Notes: generated by a model not told the origin, from the sequence alone. A stretch of 12,819 bases of DNA from an uncultured Planctomycetaceae bacterium (GCA_903898975.1 CAIUHT010000674.1:1-12819), one strand, 5' to 3'; positions 1-7,162 are shown, numbered from the stretch's first letter. A program made the numbers and translations.

Positions 1-1
1 A

Positions 2-487
2 GAGTGCCTCAAAATCCTGGCCCTCCATCAGCCGGTTGCCGACAACCTGCGTCGAGTCACCGCCGTCCTCAAAATCGGGTGGGAACTCGAGCGGGTCGCG
101 GACGTCGCGGTCAACATCGCCGAGCGGGCCGCCGGGCTCGCTGGAGGACCGGAAGTAATGATTCCCGAGAAGCTCAACCTGATGGCCCGACAGGCGGTTG
201 ACATGCTGCGGCTGTCACTCGACGCGTTCGTCCAGAAAGACAGCCGCCTGGCCCGCGATGTCTGTCGGCAGGACGACCAGGTCGATGCCCTCAACCGCGA
301 GATCATCGACGAGCTATTGCAGATGATGAAACGTTCGCCCGAATTGGTTGAGCCCGCACTGCAACTGTTTTCGGCGTCACGCCACATCGAGCGAGTTGCC
401 GACCATGCCACCAACATCGCCGAAGACGTGGTCTACCTCGTGGAGGGCGAGATCATCCGTCATCGGGCAGAATTCTGGAAACGCTAG
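2..487 (+). CDS. phoU: Phosphate transport system regulator PhoU (5' end outside window)
   Basis: PhoU is a cytoplasmic helical protein that links the Pst phosphate transporter to the PhoR/PhoB two-component system and keeps the pho regulon off when phosphate is plentiful. The frame is open from base 2 and gives 161 residues; PhoU proteins are usually about 220, so roughly the first 60 are missing. Both halves of the tandem PhoU repeat can be seen. The first carries ECLKILALHQPVA and then ELERVADVAVNIAERA (about residues 30-45). The second carries SRHIERVADHATNIAEDVVY and VEGEIIRHR near the C-terminus. The E-R-x-x-D-x-x-x-N pattern in each repeat is the family's metal-cluster motif. An in-frame ATG at 158 is internal and is not the start, because conserved PhoU sequence continues upstream of it. 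The stop lies 2 bp before the response-regulator ATG, so the two genes are almost certainly co-transcribed. The identification is firm; the missing 5' part is only a window-edge effect. Confidence 0.95.
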   Translation, partial: ECLKILALHQPVADNLRRVTAVLKIGWELERVADVAVNIAERAAGLAGGPEVMIPEKLNLMARQAVDMLRLSLDAFVQKDSRLARDVCRQDDQVDALNREIIDELLQMMKRSPELVEPALQLFSASRHIERVADHATNIAEDVVYLVEGEIIRHRAEFWKR

Positions 488-489
488 CC

Positions 490-1206
490 ATGTCAAAGCC
501 GACGATCCTGGTGGTCGAGGACGAGCGTCCCCTTGCCGAAACCCTTGTGTACAACCTCTCAAAAGAGGGGTACGACGTGCACCTGGCGTCGGATGGACAG
601 GAAGGACTGCGCAAGGCACAGAGCCTGCTGCCCGACCTGGTGGTCCTCGATCTGATGCTTCCGGTGATCGAGGGGCTTGAGGTCTGCCGGCAGTTGCGGG
701 CTGGGAATCGCACCCGCACCATTCCCGTGCTGATGCTGACCGCCCGGGGCGAAGAGGTGGACGAAGTGGTCGGGTTTCAGGTTGGAGCAGATGACTATGT
801 GACCAAGCCCTTCAAAATCAAACCGCTGCTGCAGCGGATTCGCGCGCTGCTGCGACGCAAGATCGCGGTTGATTCTTCTAGTGGCGATCAACTCCAGTCG
901 CACGGGATCGAGATCGATCGACTGCAACATCGGGTGCTCGTCGATGGCCAGGAAGCCCGACTCACCCCCACCGAGTTTCGTCTCCTGTGGGCATTACTGA
1001 AGCAACCTGGACGAGCTTTCTCAAGGCCCGATCTGATGGGAGCCGGCATGGGCGATGACGCCTTCGTCTTGGAACGGACGGTGGACGTGCACATCAAGGC
1101 GCTGCGACAGAAACTGGGGCGCCATGCTGCCCGGATCGAAACGGTTCGCGGAGTCGGCTATCGGTTTCTGAACGGCCCGCCTGAAGAGGCGGTTTCCACC
1201 GACTGA
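490..1206 (+). CDS. phoB: PhoB/OmpR-family DNA-binding response regulator
   Basis: This 238-residue two-component response regulator probably activates the phosphate-starvation (pho) regulon. The N-terminal receiver domain (about 5-118) has the acidic pocket E10-D11, phospho-acceptor D54 in VVLDLMLP, T84 in LMLTAR and K106 in YVTKPF, so all phosphorylation residues are present. The C-terminal winged-helix domain (about 138-230) has LTPTEFRLLWALLKQPGRAF, the recognition-helix region ERTVDVHIKALRQKLG and the terminal ETVRGVGYRF hairpin. The loop after D54 reads PVIEGL instead of the common PGMDGL, and the usual VWG before the recognition helix is GMG; both are mild departures. It starts 2 bp after phoU with only a weak GGAA upstream, so translation is probably coupled. 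The symbol rests on the phoU linkage; by sequence alone any OmpR/PhoB-type regulator fits. No histidine kinase gene follows it. Confidence 0.93.
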   Translation: MSKPTILVVEDERPLAETLVYNLSKEGYDVHLASDGQEGLRKAQSLLPDLVVLDLMLPVIEGLEVCRQLRAGNRTRTIPVLMLTARGEEVDEVVGFQVGADDYVTKPFKIKPLLQRIRALLRRKIAVDSSSGDQLQSHGIEIDRLQHRVLVDGQEARLTPTEFRLLWALLKQPGRAFSRPDLMGAGMGDDAFVLERTVDVHIKALRQKLGRHAARIETVRGVGYRFLNGPPEEAVSTD

Positions 1207-2054
1207 CCCCCCGACCGCTGCGGCGCGATACCAGGGCCGATGAGATCTCCAACCGCCCGGTCGAGATCTTCCCGAGCCACAGCCGCAATTTGCCCCGACC
1301 GTTGGCTCAGCACATTGCGGTCTGCTGCTCGTGAGTGCACTGTCCCCGGTTCTCGGTCGCATGCCACCCGTCGCGCGGCGGTCCTTACCCGGCACACTCG
1401 TGGATTGGCCTTCCGAGCATGACAACTCCATTCTGGGAGAGGTACGGCAAAGTTATGTGCCGTGAATGCTGCCCATGGTGGCTGCGGATTGGCAAGGCAC
1501 CCCGCGCCGGGAACTCGCAGACAGACCGTTCGGCTGACGAAAACGATCCTGGTGCGCGTCGCCAGAGGTTGAACTCGAGCCACCTGGACTGCCGAACGTC
1601 CGCCAAGGCTGGTGTCGCAGCGTTCACCCACCTGAGCGTCGGATTGGACTGCGCAGGACCGATCGAGATCTGCTGAGATACCCACCAGGAGTGCGACCAC
1701 AGGCTGCGCATGCACACCCGCATCCACCATTCGGCGACCTTAGTCGCCATTGCTCGACCATGTCGGGCGGTCGGCCGGCAGCCAATAACTGCACGTCTGG
1801 CAGTGCCAAGCGCGCATCATGCAATGTCGGTCATCCAATCGGGTCATCAGCCCTGCCCGTTGGCTCGTGCCCGCACAGACACCGCGGTCCGACCCTTTTC
1901 ATCGCCTTTGAGGACCATGCCTGTCTCAGGACGGCAGCTAGGTACAGCCACTGCCATCCTGAGCTCAGAGGTCGAGCAGCTTGGCGAGGGTTGCCGTGCT
2001 CACATGTGGCGATTGAAACCACTGCTGACGGTGTATGGAGCGGTCGAACGTTCA
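1207..2054. other. Gene-poor spacer between phoB and the Lys/Ala peptide unit
   Basis: About 850 bp in which I could recognise no gene. Several open frames of 60-196 codons cross it on both strands. They overlap one another, lack ribosome-binding sites, are rich in Arg, Cys, His and Ser, and show no motif I know, as expected of chance frames in GC-rich DNA. I found no tRNA-like T-loop pattern, no clear terminator hairpin directly after phoB and no tandem repeats. The word GAGATCT occurs three times (near 1240, 1262 and 1665), with no evident meaning. It could be a decayed gene, a long 3' untranslated region or a home for an unrecognised small RNA; the sequence does not decide. Confidence 0.5.
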
Positions 2055-2057
2055 CCC

Positions 2058-2103
2058 AAAAAAACAGCCGGGGCGACTCAACACAAGGTCGAATCGCCCC
2101 GGC
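2058..2103 (-). terminator. Strong Rho-independent terminator of the Lys/Ala peptide gene
   Basis: Read on the minus strand, a perfect 10-bp stem GCCGGGGCGA / TCGCCCCGGC (2094-2103 pairing with 2067-2076) encloses a 17-nt loop. It is followed after two bases (TG) by seven T residues (2058-2064). This is the classical intrinsic terminator form. It lies 51 nt beyond the stop codon of the small minus-strand gene at 2155-2232, which is the only good candidate for the transcript it ends. Confidence 0.85.
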
Positions 2104-2154
2104 GTGTGCTCACATCCAGTCGCGGAAAAGCCCGCGGCGGGATGCGAATGCCGA

Positions 2155-2232
2155 CTACTTCTTCTTGGCGGCCTTCTTCTTGGCAGCCTTCTTAGGAGCA
2201 GCGGCTTTCTTGGTAGCGGCTTTCTTGGCCAT
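2155..2232 (-). CDS. 25-residue Lys/Ala-rich histone H1-tail-like peptide
   Basis: A short frame encodes 25 residues of almost pure lysine and alanine: 12 Lys, 10 Ala, one Thr, one Pro and the initiator Met. It begins MAKKAATKKAAAPKK and ends in a KKKAAKKK run. Support for a real gene: an in-frame TGA lies six codons upstream of the ATG, so the frame cannot extend further. A purine-rich Shine-Dalgarno sequence, GAGGGAG, sits 8 nt before the ATG. A strong intrinsic terminator follows 51 nt after the stop. The KKAA periodicity matches the C-terminal tails of bacterial histone H1-like proteins (Hc1, HctB, AlgP type), which bind DNA through charge. Here the tail is the whole protein, with net charge about +12 and no globular domain. 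A nucleoid- or RNA-binding role is inference. Alternatives are a regulatory leader peptide or a remnant of a longer H1-like gene, though the clean borders argue against decay. Confidence 0.62.
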   Translation of the reverse strand: MAKKAATKKAAAPKKAAKKKAAKKK

Positions 2233-2329
2233 GACACAATCTCCCTCTCAGGTTGGGTGCCAACCGAATCTGCCGCCTTGAACCGGGCCAAGTATCGCAG
2301 ACGCAGCTGTCACTCACGGACAATCCTTC

Positions 2330-2351
2330 GGCCGATCAACCATGATCGGCC
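2330..2351. promoter_or_regulatory. Perfect 9-bp inverted repeat upstream of the Lys/Ala peptide gene
   Basis: GGCCGATCA at 2330-2338 and TGATCGGCC at 2343-2351 form a perfect dyad around a 4-bp centre (ACCA). It lies about 100 bp upstream of the small gene's ATG on the minus strand. There is no T-run on either side, so it is not an intrinsic terminator. It could be an operator for a dimeric regulator or a hairpin in the 5' untranslated RNA. No partner protein can be named from the sequence. Confidence 0.45.
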
Positions 2352-2381
2352 CACGCTGCTCAGCACGCTTCCCAACTGCCT

Positions 2382-2422
2382 AGTGAGTATCACTTGAGAT
2401 GTGTGATCGTTGTGTGATTCAC
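2382..2422. promoter_or_regulatory. Cluster of GTGA/TCAC half-sites, possible operator
   Basis: Within 41 bp there are a dyad AGTGA-gta-TCACT (2382-2394), the 8-bp word TGTGTGAT repeated at 2400-2407 and 2411-2418 (11-bp period, one helical turn), and a dyad GTGA-T-TCAC (2414-2422). This concentration of one half-site sits between the stop of the isomerase gene at 2523 and the Lys/Ala peptide gene, in AT-richer DNA than the surroundings. It resembles a regulator-binding region. I could not define a convincing -35/-10 pair next to it. Confidence 0.35.
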
Positions 2423-2460
2423 CAAGTCGTTGTGGAAGTAAACCGTTCAGATCAGCGCTT

Positions 2461-2489
2461 CCATGCACGCATGGTACGCATTTCGAAAT
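2461..2489. repeat. Two adjacent short palindromes downstream of the isomerase gene
   Basis: CCATGC-AC-GCATGG (2461-2474) and ATTTCGAAAT (2480-2489) lie 5 bp apart in an AT-rich stretch 34 to 62 bp beyond the stop of the minus-strand gene that ends at 2523. They may help end that transcript or bind protein. On the minus strand there is no T-run after them, so I do not call a terminator. Confidence 0.3.
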
Positions 2490-2522
2490 TTTCTGCAAGC
2501 ATTTTTTCGACGTTTTTCCACA

Positions 2523-3344
2523 TTATTTCAACAGCGCCTCGGCAGACTTCAGCGCGGCAATGCTCTCTCGCGCGATCCGCTCCGCACCCGGTTTGTAGTC
2601 GAACACCTCCACTGAAACCCAGCCCGCATACGCGCTCTCATGCAGTGCGCGAATGATCGGCGCGAAGTCCGTCGCGCCCATTCCCGGTCCCAGCAGGTTG
2701 CTGTCGTTCGCGTGAAAATGCCCTGTTTTTCCGGCGAATTTGCGAATCAACGCTGGCACCTCGTGCGCCTCCGACAACATCGCCTTCACATCCTGATGCA
2801 GTCGCACCCATGGTGATTCCACACGCTCCACCAGGTGCTGCGCCTGTGCACACGTCGTCAGAAAATTCGTCTCGCGCGGTGTCAGTGGCTCGACACACAG
2901 CGTCACTTGCCGCGCAGCGAATGTCGCCGCACACTCTGAAAAAATTTCGGTGGCCCGCCCCAATCCTGTCTCGTATTCGGTCCCGGCCGCCAGGTTTCGC
3001 TGCAGTGGCGAGCCGAAGACGAGCACCGTTCCTCCCAGGTCTCCACAGCAGTCGGCCAACGCGCGGAGATAGTCGGTAGTCGCCCGCCGCACTCCCGCAT
3101 CCGCTGTCGTCAGGTGCAGTCCTGTCGTCTTAGCCAACAGCCAGTGCAGCCCAATGATCTGCAATCCATGGTCCTCCGCGACCTGCTTCAGTTCGCGACG
3201 ACGCTCTGCCGACACCTCTGTGATTCGCGATGCGAGCGTAAATGGTGCGACTTCGATCCCTGTGTAACCCGCCTCGGCTATGAACCGGCACTGCTCGGCC
3301 CAACTCCAACCCTCAAACAACTCCTGACAGATCGCGTATCGCAT
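2523..3344 (-). CDS. Cytoplasmic TIM-barrel sugar-phosphate isomerase/epimerase family protein
   Basis: This 273-residue protein belongs to the xylose-isomerase-like / AP-endonuclease-2 TIM-barrel superfamily, which includes D-tagatose and D-psicose 3-epimerases. The expected metal ligands of the barrel are visible in order: E152 in LCVEPLTPRE, D185 in RLHQDVKAM, His in GHFHAND (209/211) and E246 in VSVEVFDY. An N-terminal strand MRYAIC and the EAGYTGIEV segment (25-32) match the first barrel repeats. There is no signal peptide, so it should be cytoplasmic. The ATG is supported by a good Shine-Dalgarno sequence, AAGGA, 5 nt upstream. It is transcribed away from cardiolipin synthase. The likely reaction is keto-sugar epimerisation or isomerisation, but the substrate cannot be read from the sequence; inosose or hydroxypyruvate-type activities occur in the same superfamily. 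Confidence 0.88.
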   Translation of the reverse strand: MRYAICQELFEGWSWAEQCRFIAEAGYTGIEVAPFTLASRITEVSAERRRELKQVAEDHGLQIIGLHWLLAKTTGLHLTTADAGVRRATTDYLRALADCCGDLGGTVLVFGSPLQRNLAAGTEYETGLGRATEIFSECAATFAARQVTLCVEPLTPRETNFLTTCAQAQHLVERVESPWVRLHQDVKAMLSEAHEVPALIRKFAGKTGHFHANDSNLLGPGMGATDFAPIIRALHESAYAGWVSVEVFDYKPGAERIARESIAALKSAEALLK

Positions 3345-3765
3345 GCCGTTCCTTCCCGCTGTGTGATCCGCGCCCCGCTCATGACGTCGGCCAGTCTGAG
3401 CCGAGTCTCGGGCGCCATCCCGAGAATATCAGCGCTCCTGGCCGCTTCGCGACCCCCCAATTGGTCCCTCGCAAGCTCCGGTGGTATGCTCGGATTGCCT
3501 CCCCACCTCGGCACACGCTCAGCGTCCAGTCGCGGCCCCGAGAGATGCCGCTGCACCGCCGCCGCCTCCCCTGCTGATTCTTAGATCATCATCACCGTGC
3601 TGAACAATACCCGACTCAATAACACACTATCCAACCGCTTGCCGGGTCAAGTCCTGCCATTCACAACTGGTCGTCCGAGGTTAACCAGACCCCACCCCGC
3701 TCCTGCAATTCTCCTCGCGACACCCACGCCCATCTCTTCCAGCCTCCTTCTTCCCCTCGACTGAC
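3345..3765. other. Divergent intergenic region
   Basis: 421 bp separate the isomerase gene (-) from cardiolipin synthase (+), so promoters for both should lie here. On the minus strand TTGACC (around 3650) followed 15 bp later by TAGTGT is a possible but poor promoter. No good sigma70 pair was found for the plus direction, and there is no Shine-Dalgarno sequence before the ATG at 3766. A minus-strand frame reaching 3556 shows no recognisable domain and looks like chance. Confidence 0.4.
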
Positions 3766-5196
3766 ATGGATTCTCTCTGGATGTGGCTCTTTGTCGAGGG
3801 CTACCTCGTCACGCTGCTGCTGATGCCTATCGTGCTGCTGCAGCCCAGGCGAAACTCCTCGGCGACACTTGCGTGGATGATGGCTATCCTCATGCTCCCC
3901 TACCTGGGGGCGGTGCTGTTCCTGGTCTTTGGTATCAATCGCGTCGAACGTCGCGTCGCGCTCCGGCAGGCGTCACGAGCAAGACTCGGTCAGCTGCTCC
4001 CTCCACCCAGTCTCCGGGTGGTTCTCCCTTCTGAAGTCCAGAGCCCTCTCGAGGCTCGCCTCCTCAGGCTCACTCATCGCCTGACTGGCTTCTCGGCTAC
4101 TTCGGGCAACTCGGTCGAAATCATTGATGACACGAACCGCACCCTCGGCTTGATCGAACAGGCGCTCGCCACCGCCCGCCACTCCATTCATCTCGAGTAC
4201 TACATCTGGCAGCCCGACCGCACCGGCAATCGGTTGCGGGAACTGCTGGTCGGCCGCGCCCGCGCGGGAGTCCGCGTACGCTGTCTCTACGATGGTCTGG
4301 GCTCGCTGTTGCTGGGTCGACAGTTTCTCCGTTCTCTTCGCGAGGCCGGCGTCGAGGTCGCCGCGGCCCTCCCCGGCTCTTCCTTCCGCGACCGCTGGTC
4401 CATCAATCTGCGCAACCACCGCAAGATCATCGTTGTCGATGACCGCATCGCCTTCACGGGCGGGATGAACATTGGGGATGAATATCATGGCCGCAACCCC
4501 CGGCTGGGGTTCTGGCGGGATACGCATCTCAGAATTGAGGGACCTGCGGTCGCCCAACTGCGACAGATCTTCTGCGAGGACTGGTTCTTTGCCACCGGCG
4601 CCGTCCTCCCCGATCAGGCCCCCCACCGCGCCGACGAACCGCTTGGTGACCTGATCGCCCAGACCATCCCGGGCGGTCCAGATGGTGTCGCCGATGTTTT
4701 CCACGCCGTCTTCTTCGCCGCGATCAACGACGCCCGCGAACAGATCACCCTCGCCACCAGCTACTTCGTCCCGACCGATCCGCTGGAAACCGCGCTCGAG
4801 ACCGCCGCCCTCCGCGGTGTCCGCGTCCGCCTGCTGCTGCCGGGGCTGCTCGACCACCAATGGATGGTCACCGCCCAGCGCGCATGGTACCGCAACCTGC
4901 TGAAGGCCGGGGTCGAAATCTGGGAGTACCAGCGCGGCATGTTCCATGCCAAGACCCTGACAATTGATGGCGTCTGGTCATGTGTGGGCTCAACCAACTT
5001 CGACTCCCGCAGCCTCCTTCTCAACTTTGAAGCGGGACTCGCCCTGCTGGGACCCCGCCCCGCCCGTGACCTGCTCGCCCAGTTCGAGGTCGACCTCCGT
5101 CATTCGCGCCGGGTCGAGCTGGCCGAGTTTGAACGGCGCGGCTGGATGGCTCGACTCTCCGAGCAGTCTCTCCGACTACTCGCCCCTATCTTGTGA
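3766..5196 (+). CDS. cls: Cardiolipin synthase (phospholipase D family)
   Basis: This 476-residue bacterial-type cardiolipin synthase condenses two phosphatidylglycerol molecules into cardiolipin and glycerol at the cytoplasmic membrane. It has the full family architecture. Two N-terminal membrane helices (about 5-26 and 34-56) form the PLDc_N region, followed by two phospholipase D domains. The first catalytic HKD motif is NHRKIIVVDD with H218, K220 and D225, followed by FTGGMNIGDEY. The second is FHAKTLTIDG with H394, K396 and D401, followed by VGSTNFDSRS. The signature IHLEYYIWQPDRTG (141-154) precedes domain one. All catalytic residues are present and the length is typical. The ATG is chosen because it directly precedes the first membrane helix; no Shine-Dalgarno sequence is visible. 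The gene stands alone between long spacers, so it is probably monocistronic. Confidence 0.95.
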   Translation: MDSLWMWLFVEGYLVTLLLMPIVLLQPRRNSSATLAWMMAILMLPYLGAVLFLVFGINRVERRVALRQASRARLGQLLPPPSLRVVLPSEVQSPLEARLLRLTHRLTGFSATSGNSVEIIDDTNRTLGLIEQALATARHSIHLEYYIWQPDRTGNRLRELLVGRARAGVRVRCLYDGLGSLLLGRQFLRSLREAGVEVAAALPGSSFRDRWSINLRNHRKIIVVDDRIAFTGGMNIGDEYHGRNPRLGFWRDTHLRIEGPAVAQLRQIFCEDWFFATGAVLPDQAPHRADEPLGDLIAQTIPGGPDGVADVFHAVFFAAINDAREQITLATSYFVPTDPLETALETAALRGVRVRLLLPGLLDHQWMVTAQRAWYRNLLKAGVEIWEYQRGMFHAKTLTIDGVWSCVGSTNFDSRSLLLNFEAGLALLGPRPARDLLAQFEVDLRHSRRVELAEFERRGWMARLSEQSLRLLAPIL

Positions 5197-5510
5197 GGAC
5201 CGCACCCGGCGGCCAAGGTTAACTGTTCCCCGTATCCACACCCTTCACTCCAGACCCCCAGCCCACCATGCGGTGTTTCTCTTGCGATGGCTCCTCGCCC
5301 CTCCAGCCCGCTCACTGCCCGGTCTCGCAAGGGGGCCCACTGGCCGATGGCAGTACCTTGCTGCTTCTCAGTGGGAAACGCGGCGGAATCCAGCACACAC
5401 CAGCACCACCCCGCCCCAAACACCGCGATCACAACTGGTTGAACAATCCCCACGCTGGCGAGAAGGTCTTCACTGGACCACGTGTGGAATGCTGTGATCG
5501 ACACTGGACT
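5197..5510. other. Spacer before the secreted beta-propeller gene
   Basis: 314 bp after cardiolipin synthase. The frame of the next gene is open back to an ATG at 5268, but the 81 residues this would add are rich in Cys, His and Pro, have no Shine-Dalgarno sequence and would push the evident signal peptide far into the protein. I therefore treat this stretch as non-coding. No hairpin with a T-run was found after the cardiolipin synthase stop. Confidence 0.45.
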
Positions 5511-7058
5511 TTGCGGACAGCGCCCCACAGTTCTCAACTCCTTCGGACGGGCCGGTGGCGGTATGCAGCGATCCTACAAGCTTCTGGCCTGCTGCTCTGG
5601 TCCGTTCTTTCGGCAGTGCTCTGGTCAGCGATGTGCCTCTCACCGCTGCTTGCCGCGCCACCCGCACCCCGCGACGTGGGGCTTGAACCTGTTCTACTGC
5701 TCGCCCCGGGGGTGGTTGCACACGCCGATCGCGCCCGGCTCATTCTCCATCCGCCACGCAAAACTCGTGAACGCCTGCTGGAATCGTCCCTCCCTTGGGA
5801 AAGCGCCACGCTCAACTGGTTCTCGATCCTCCGCGAGGGGGACCGCTTCCGCCTCTGGTACGAGTGCTACGACGTCGCTGGCTGGCCCACTTCCGATGAC
5901 ACCTCGTTCTGCTATGCCGAGTCGACCGATGGAATTCATTGGACCCGTCCTCAGCTGGGGCTGACGGAGTACCAGGGAAGTACGGCCAACAACATTCTCT
6001 TTCGGCAAATCGGCAAAAACGCGCATCGCTCACGTGTACATGGCACCTGCGTCTTCCTGGACCCCGCTGCCCCGCCCGAAGAACGCTACAAGGCGGTCTC
6101 CCAAGGGCAATTCCAGGGACTGGGCGATCGTCCGTATTACATCGCGGGGATGACGTCGCCCGATGGTCTGAGATGGCAGCGGTTGCCCAAACCGATTGGC
6201 GACGATTTCGCCGACAGTCAGTACTCGGGCTTTCGCGACCCGGCATCTGGCCAGTACTGGCTGTATGGCCGCGCGTCAGGCCGGGGCGGCCGCGCGGTAG
6301 GTCGCGCCCACACCCCCAGCTTCACTCGCTTCGACTCCCTCGCCAACGATGTCTGTCTGCAGGCCTACGCCGACCAACCCCCGGGACAAGACCATTACAA
6401 CTCCGCCTGCCAGCTCTGCCCGCTCGTGCCCGGCCTGGTGCTCGCCTTCCCCAGTCTCTTTCAGCACCAGTCCGACACTCTCGACATCCGGCTCGCCGTC
6501 GCCCACCCGACAGGCGAGTTCCTGTGGCCCGAGCGCGACGCGCCGTTCATTCCCCTGGGAGCCCCGGGAGACTGGGACGGGGGCTCACTGTACTTTGGCA
6601 ACGGTGGGTGCCTGCCCATCGGAGCAGGCGAGGAGTGGGCATTCTACTACAGCGCCTCCCGGCTCAAGCACGGGGAGGTCGAATTGGAAAACCTCCGCGA
6701 TCCAAAGAATCGCCGGGTCATTACCCGCGCGGTCGCACCGGCGGGTCGGCTGGCGGGCTATCGTGCCGAGGACGACGTGGGGCAACTGCGCACTGTTCCC
6801 CTTCGGTCACCAGGCCGAAGGCTGCAACTCAACGCCCGGGTGACCGCCGGGGGAGAAATCCGGGTCGCCCTGCTGCGGCCAGATGGCAGCCCAATTCCCG
6901 GCCGGGCCACCATCGACTGCACCCCGATCACCGGTGACAGTCGGAAGGCCCCCGTCATCTGGACCACCGGATCCGATCTCCTGGCCCTGGAAGGCTTGAT
7001 CGTCCATTTCGAACTTCGGCAAGCCGACCTGTTCGGTCTGCAGTTCGCGGGGGAGTGA
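5511..7058 (+). CDS. Secreted beta-propeller protein related to GH32/43-type glycosidases, function unknown
   Basis: The protein has about 515 residues and an N-terminal export signal: Arg-rich start, hydrophobic stretch ILQASGLLLWSVLSAVLW, and an AA-PPA cleavage region near residue 50. The body shows repeating blade motifs of the five-bladed propeller fold found in GH32, GH43 and GH130 enzymes: FRLWYECYD, CYAESTDGIHWTRPQLGL (about 134-151), YYIAGMTSPDGLRWQRLP (209-226) and YSGFRDPASGQYWLYGR (238-254). A C-terminal beta-sandwich (about 424-510) carries GGEIRVALLRPDGSPIPG and FELRQADLFGLQF, a pairing common in planctomycetal exported proteins. Glycan binding or hydrolysis outside the cytoplasm is plausible but unproven, and I cannot assign catalytic residues. 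The start is uncertain: TTG 5511 fits the signal peptide best, GTG 5484 and ATG 5268 are in frame upstream, and none has a Shine-Dalgarno sequence. Confidence 0.78.
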   Translation: MRTAPHSSQLLRTGRWRYAAILQASGLLLWSVLSAVLWSAMCLSPLLAAPPAPRDVGLEPVLLLAPGVVAHADRARLILHPPRKTRERLLESSLPWESATLNWFSILREGDRFRLWYECYDVAGWPTSDDTSFCYAESTDGIHWTRPQLGLTEYQGSTANNILFRQIGKNAHRSRVHGTCVFLDPAAPPEERYKAVSQGQFQGLGDRPYYIAGMTSPDGLRWQRLPKPIGDDFADSQYSGFRDPASGQYWLYGRASGRGGRAVGRAHTPSFTRFDSLANDVCLQAYADQPPGQDHYNSACQLCPLVPGLVLAFPSLFQHQSDTLDIRLAVAHPTGEFLWPERDAPFIPLGAPGDWDGGSLYFGNGGCLPIGAGEEWAFYYSASRLKHGEVELENLRDPKNRRVITRAVAPAGRLAGYRAEDDVGQLRTVPLRSPGRRLQLNARVTAGGEIRVALLRPDGSPIPGRATIDCTPITGDSRKAPVIWTTGSDLLALEGLIVHFELRQADLFGLQFAGE

Positions 7059-7106
7059 CTGTCCCCTAAAAAAGGGGTCATTCTACTTTTTTTAAAAAGG
7101 GGACAG
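7059..7106. repeat. Imperfect inverted repeat between convergent genes (REP-like or bidirectional terminator)
   Basis: CTGTCCCC (7059-7066) pairs with GGGGACAG (7099-7106), and just inside them TAAAAAA (7067-7073) pairs with TTTTTTA (7088-7094). A small A bulge and a GGGGTCATTCTAC centre remain. The element starts at the base after the beta-propeller stop codon and fills half of the 104-bp gap to a convergent gene. Both strands carry T-rich tracts, so it may end transcripts from both sides. The GGGGACAG ends with internal A/T tracts also recall palindromes scattered in genomes with REP-associated tyrosine transposases; that link is from memory and no transposase is present here. Confidence 0.5.
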
Positions 7107-7110
7107 GCTG

Positions 7111-7123
7111 GCATTCGGAATGC
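7111..7123. repeat. Short palindrome GCATTC-G-GAATGC
   Basis: A perfect 6-bp dyad with a one-base centre lies next to the larger inverted repeat, in the same gap between convergent genes. It may be part of the same termination or repeat element. It is short enough to be chance on its own. Confidence 0.3.
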
Positions 7124-7162
7124 ATGCTTTTGCCGACTCTTTTGCGATCTGCCGCTCGGCTT

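Noticed and set aside
1561..1600. Possible tRNA T-loop near GAGGTTGAACTCGAGCC
   Set aside because: It does not fit the T-loop consensus and no acceptor or anticodon stem could be built around it.
1691..2281. 196-codon plus-strand frame
   Set aside because: No ribosome site and no recognisable domain. It crosses the terminator and is antisense to the Lys/Ala gene, giving an artificial Phe/Leu/Ala end.
2052..2291. Longer 79-codon minus-strand frame over the Lys/Ala gene
   Set aside because: It is the shifted frame of the AAG/GCC-rich repeat, giving Arg/Pro/Leu runs, and it reads through the terminator hairpin. The 25-codon frame has the ribosome site and ends before the terminator.
3973..4947. 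324-codon minus-strand frame inside cardiolipin synthase
   Set aside because: It is antisense to a gene with both HKD motifs; a typical shadow frame in GC-rich DNA.
3678..5224. Word AGGTTAAC on both sides of cardiolipin synthase (3678-3685 and 5217-5224)
   Set aside because: Eight bases shared twice is within chance; no target duplication or transposase supports a mobile element.
5939..6937. 332-codon plus-strand frame inside the propeller gene
   Set aside because: Arg/Pro/Ser-rich composition and no motif; an out-of-frame shadow of the blade-bearing reading frame.
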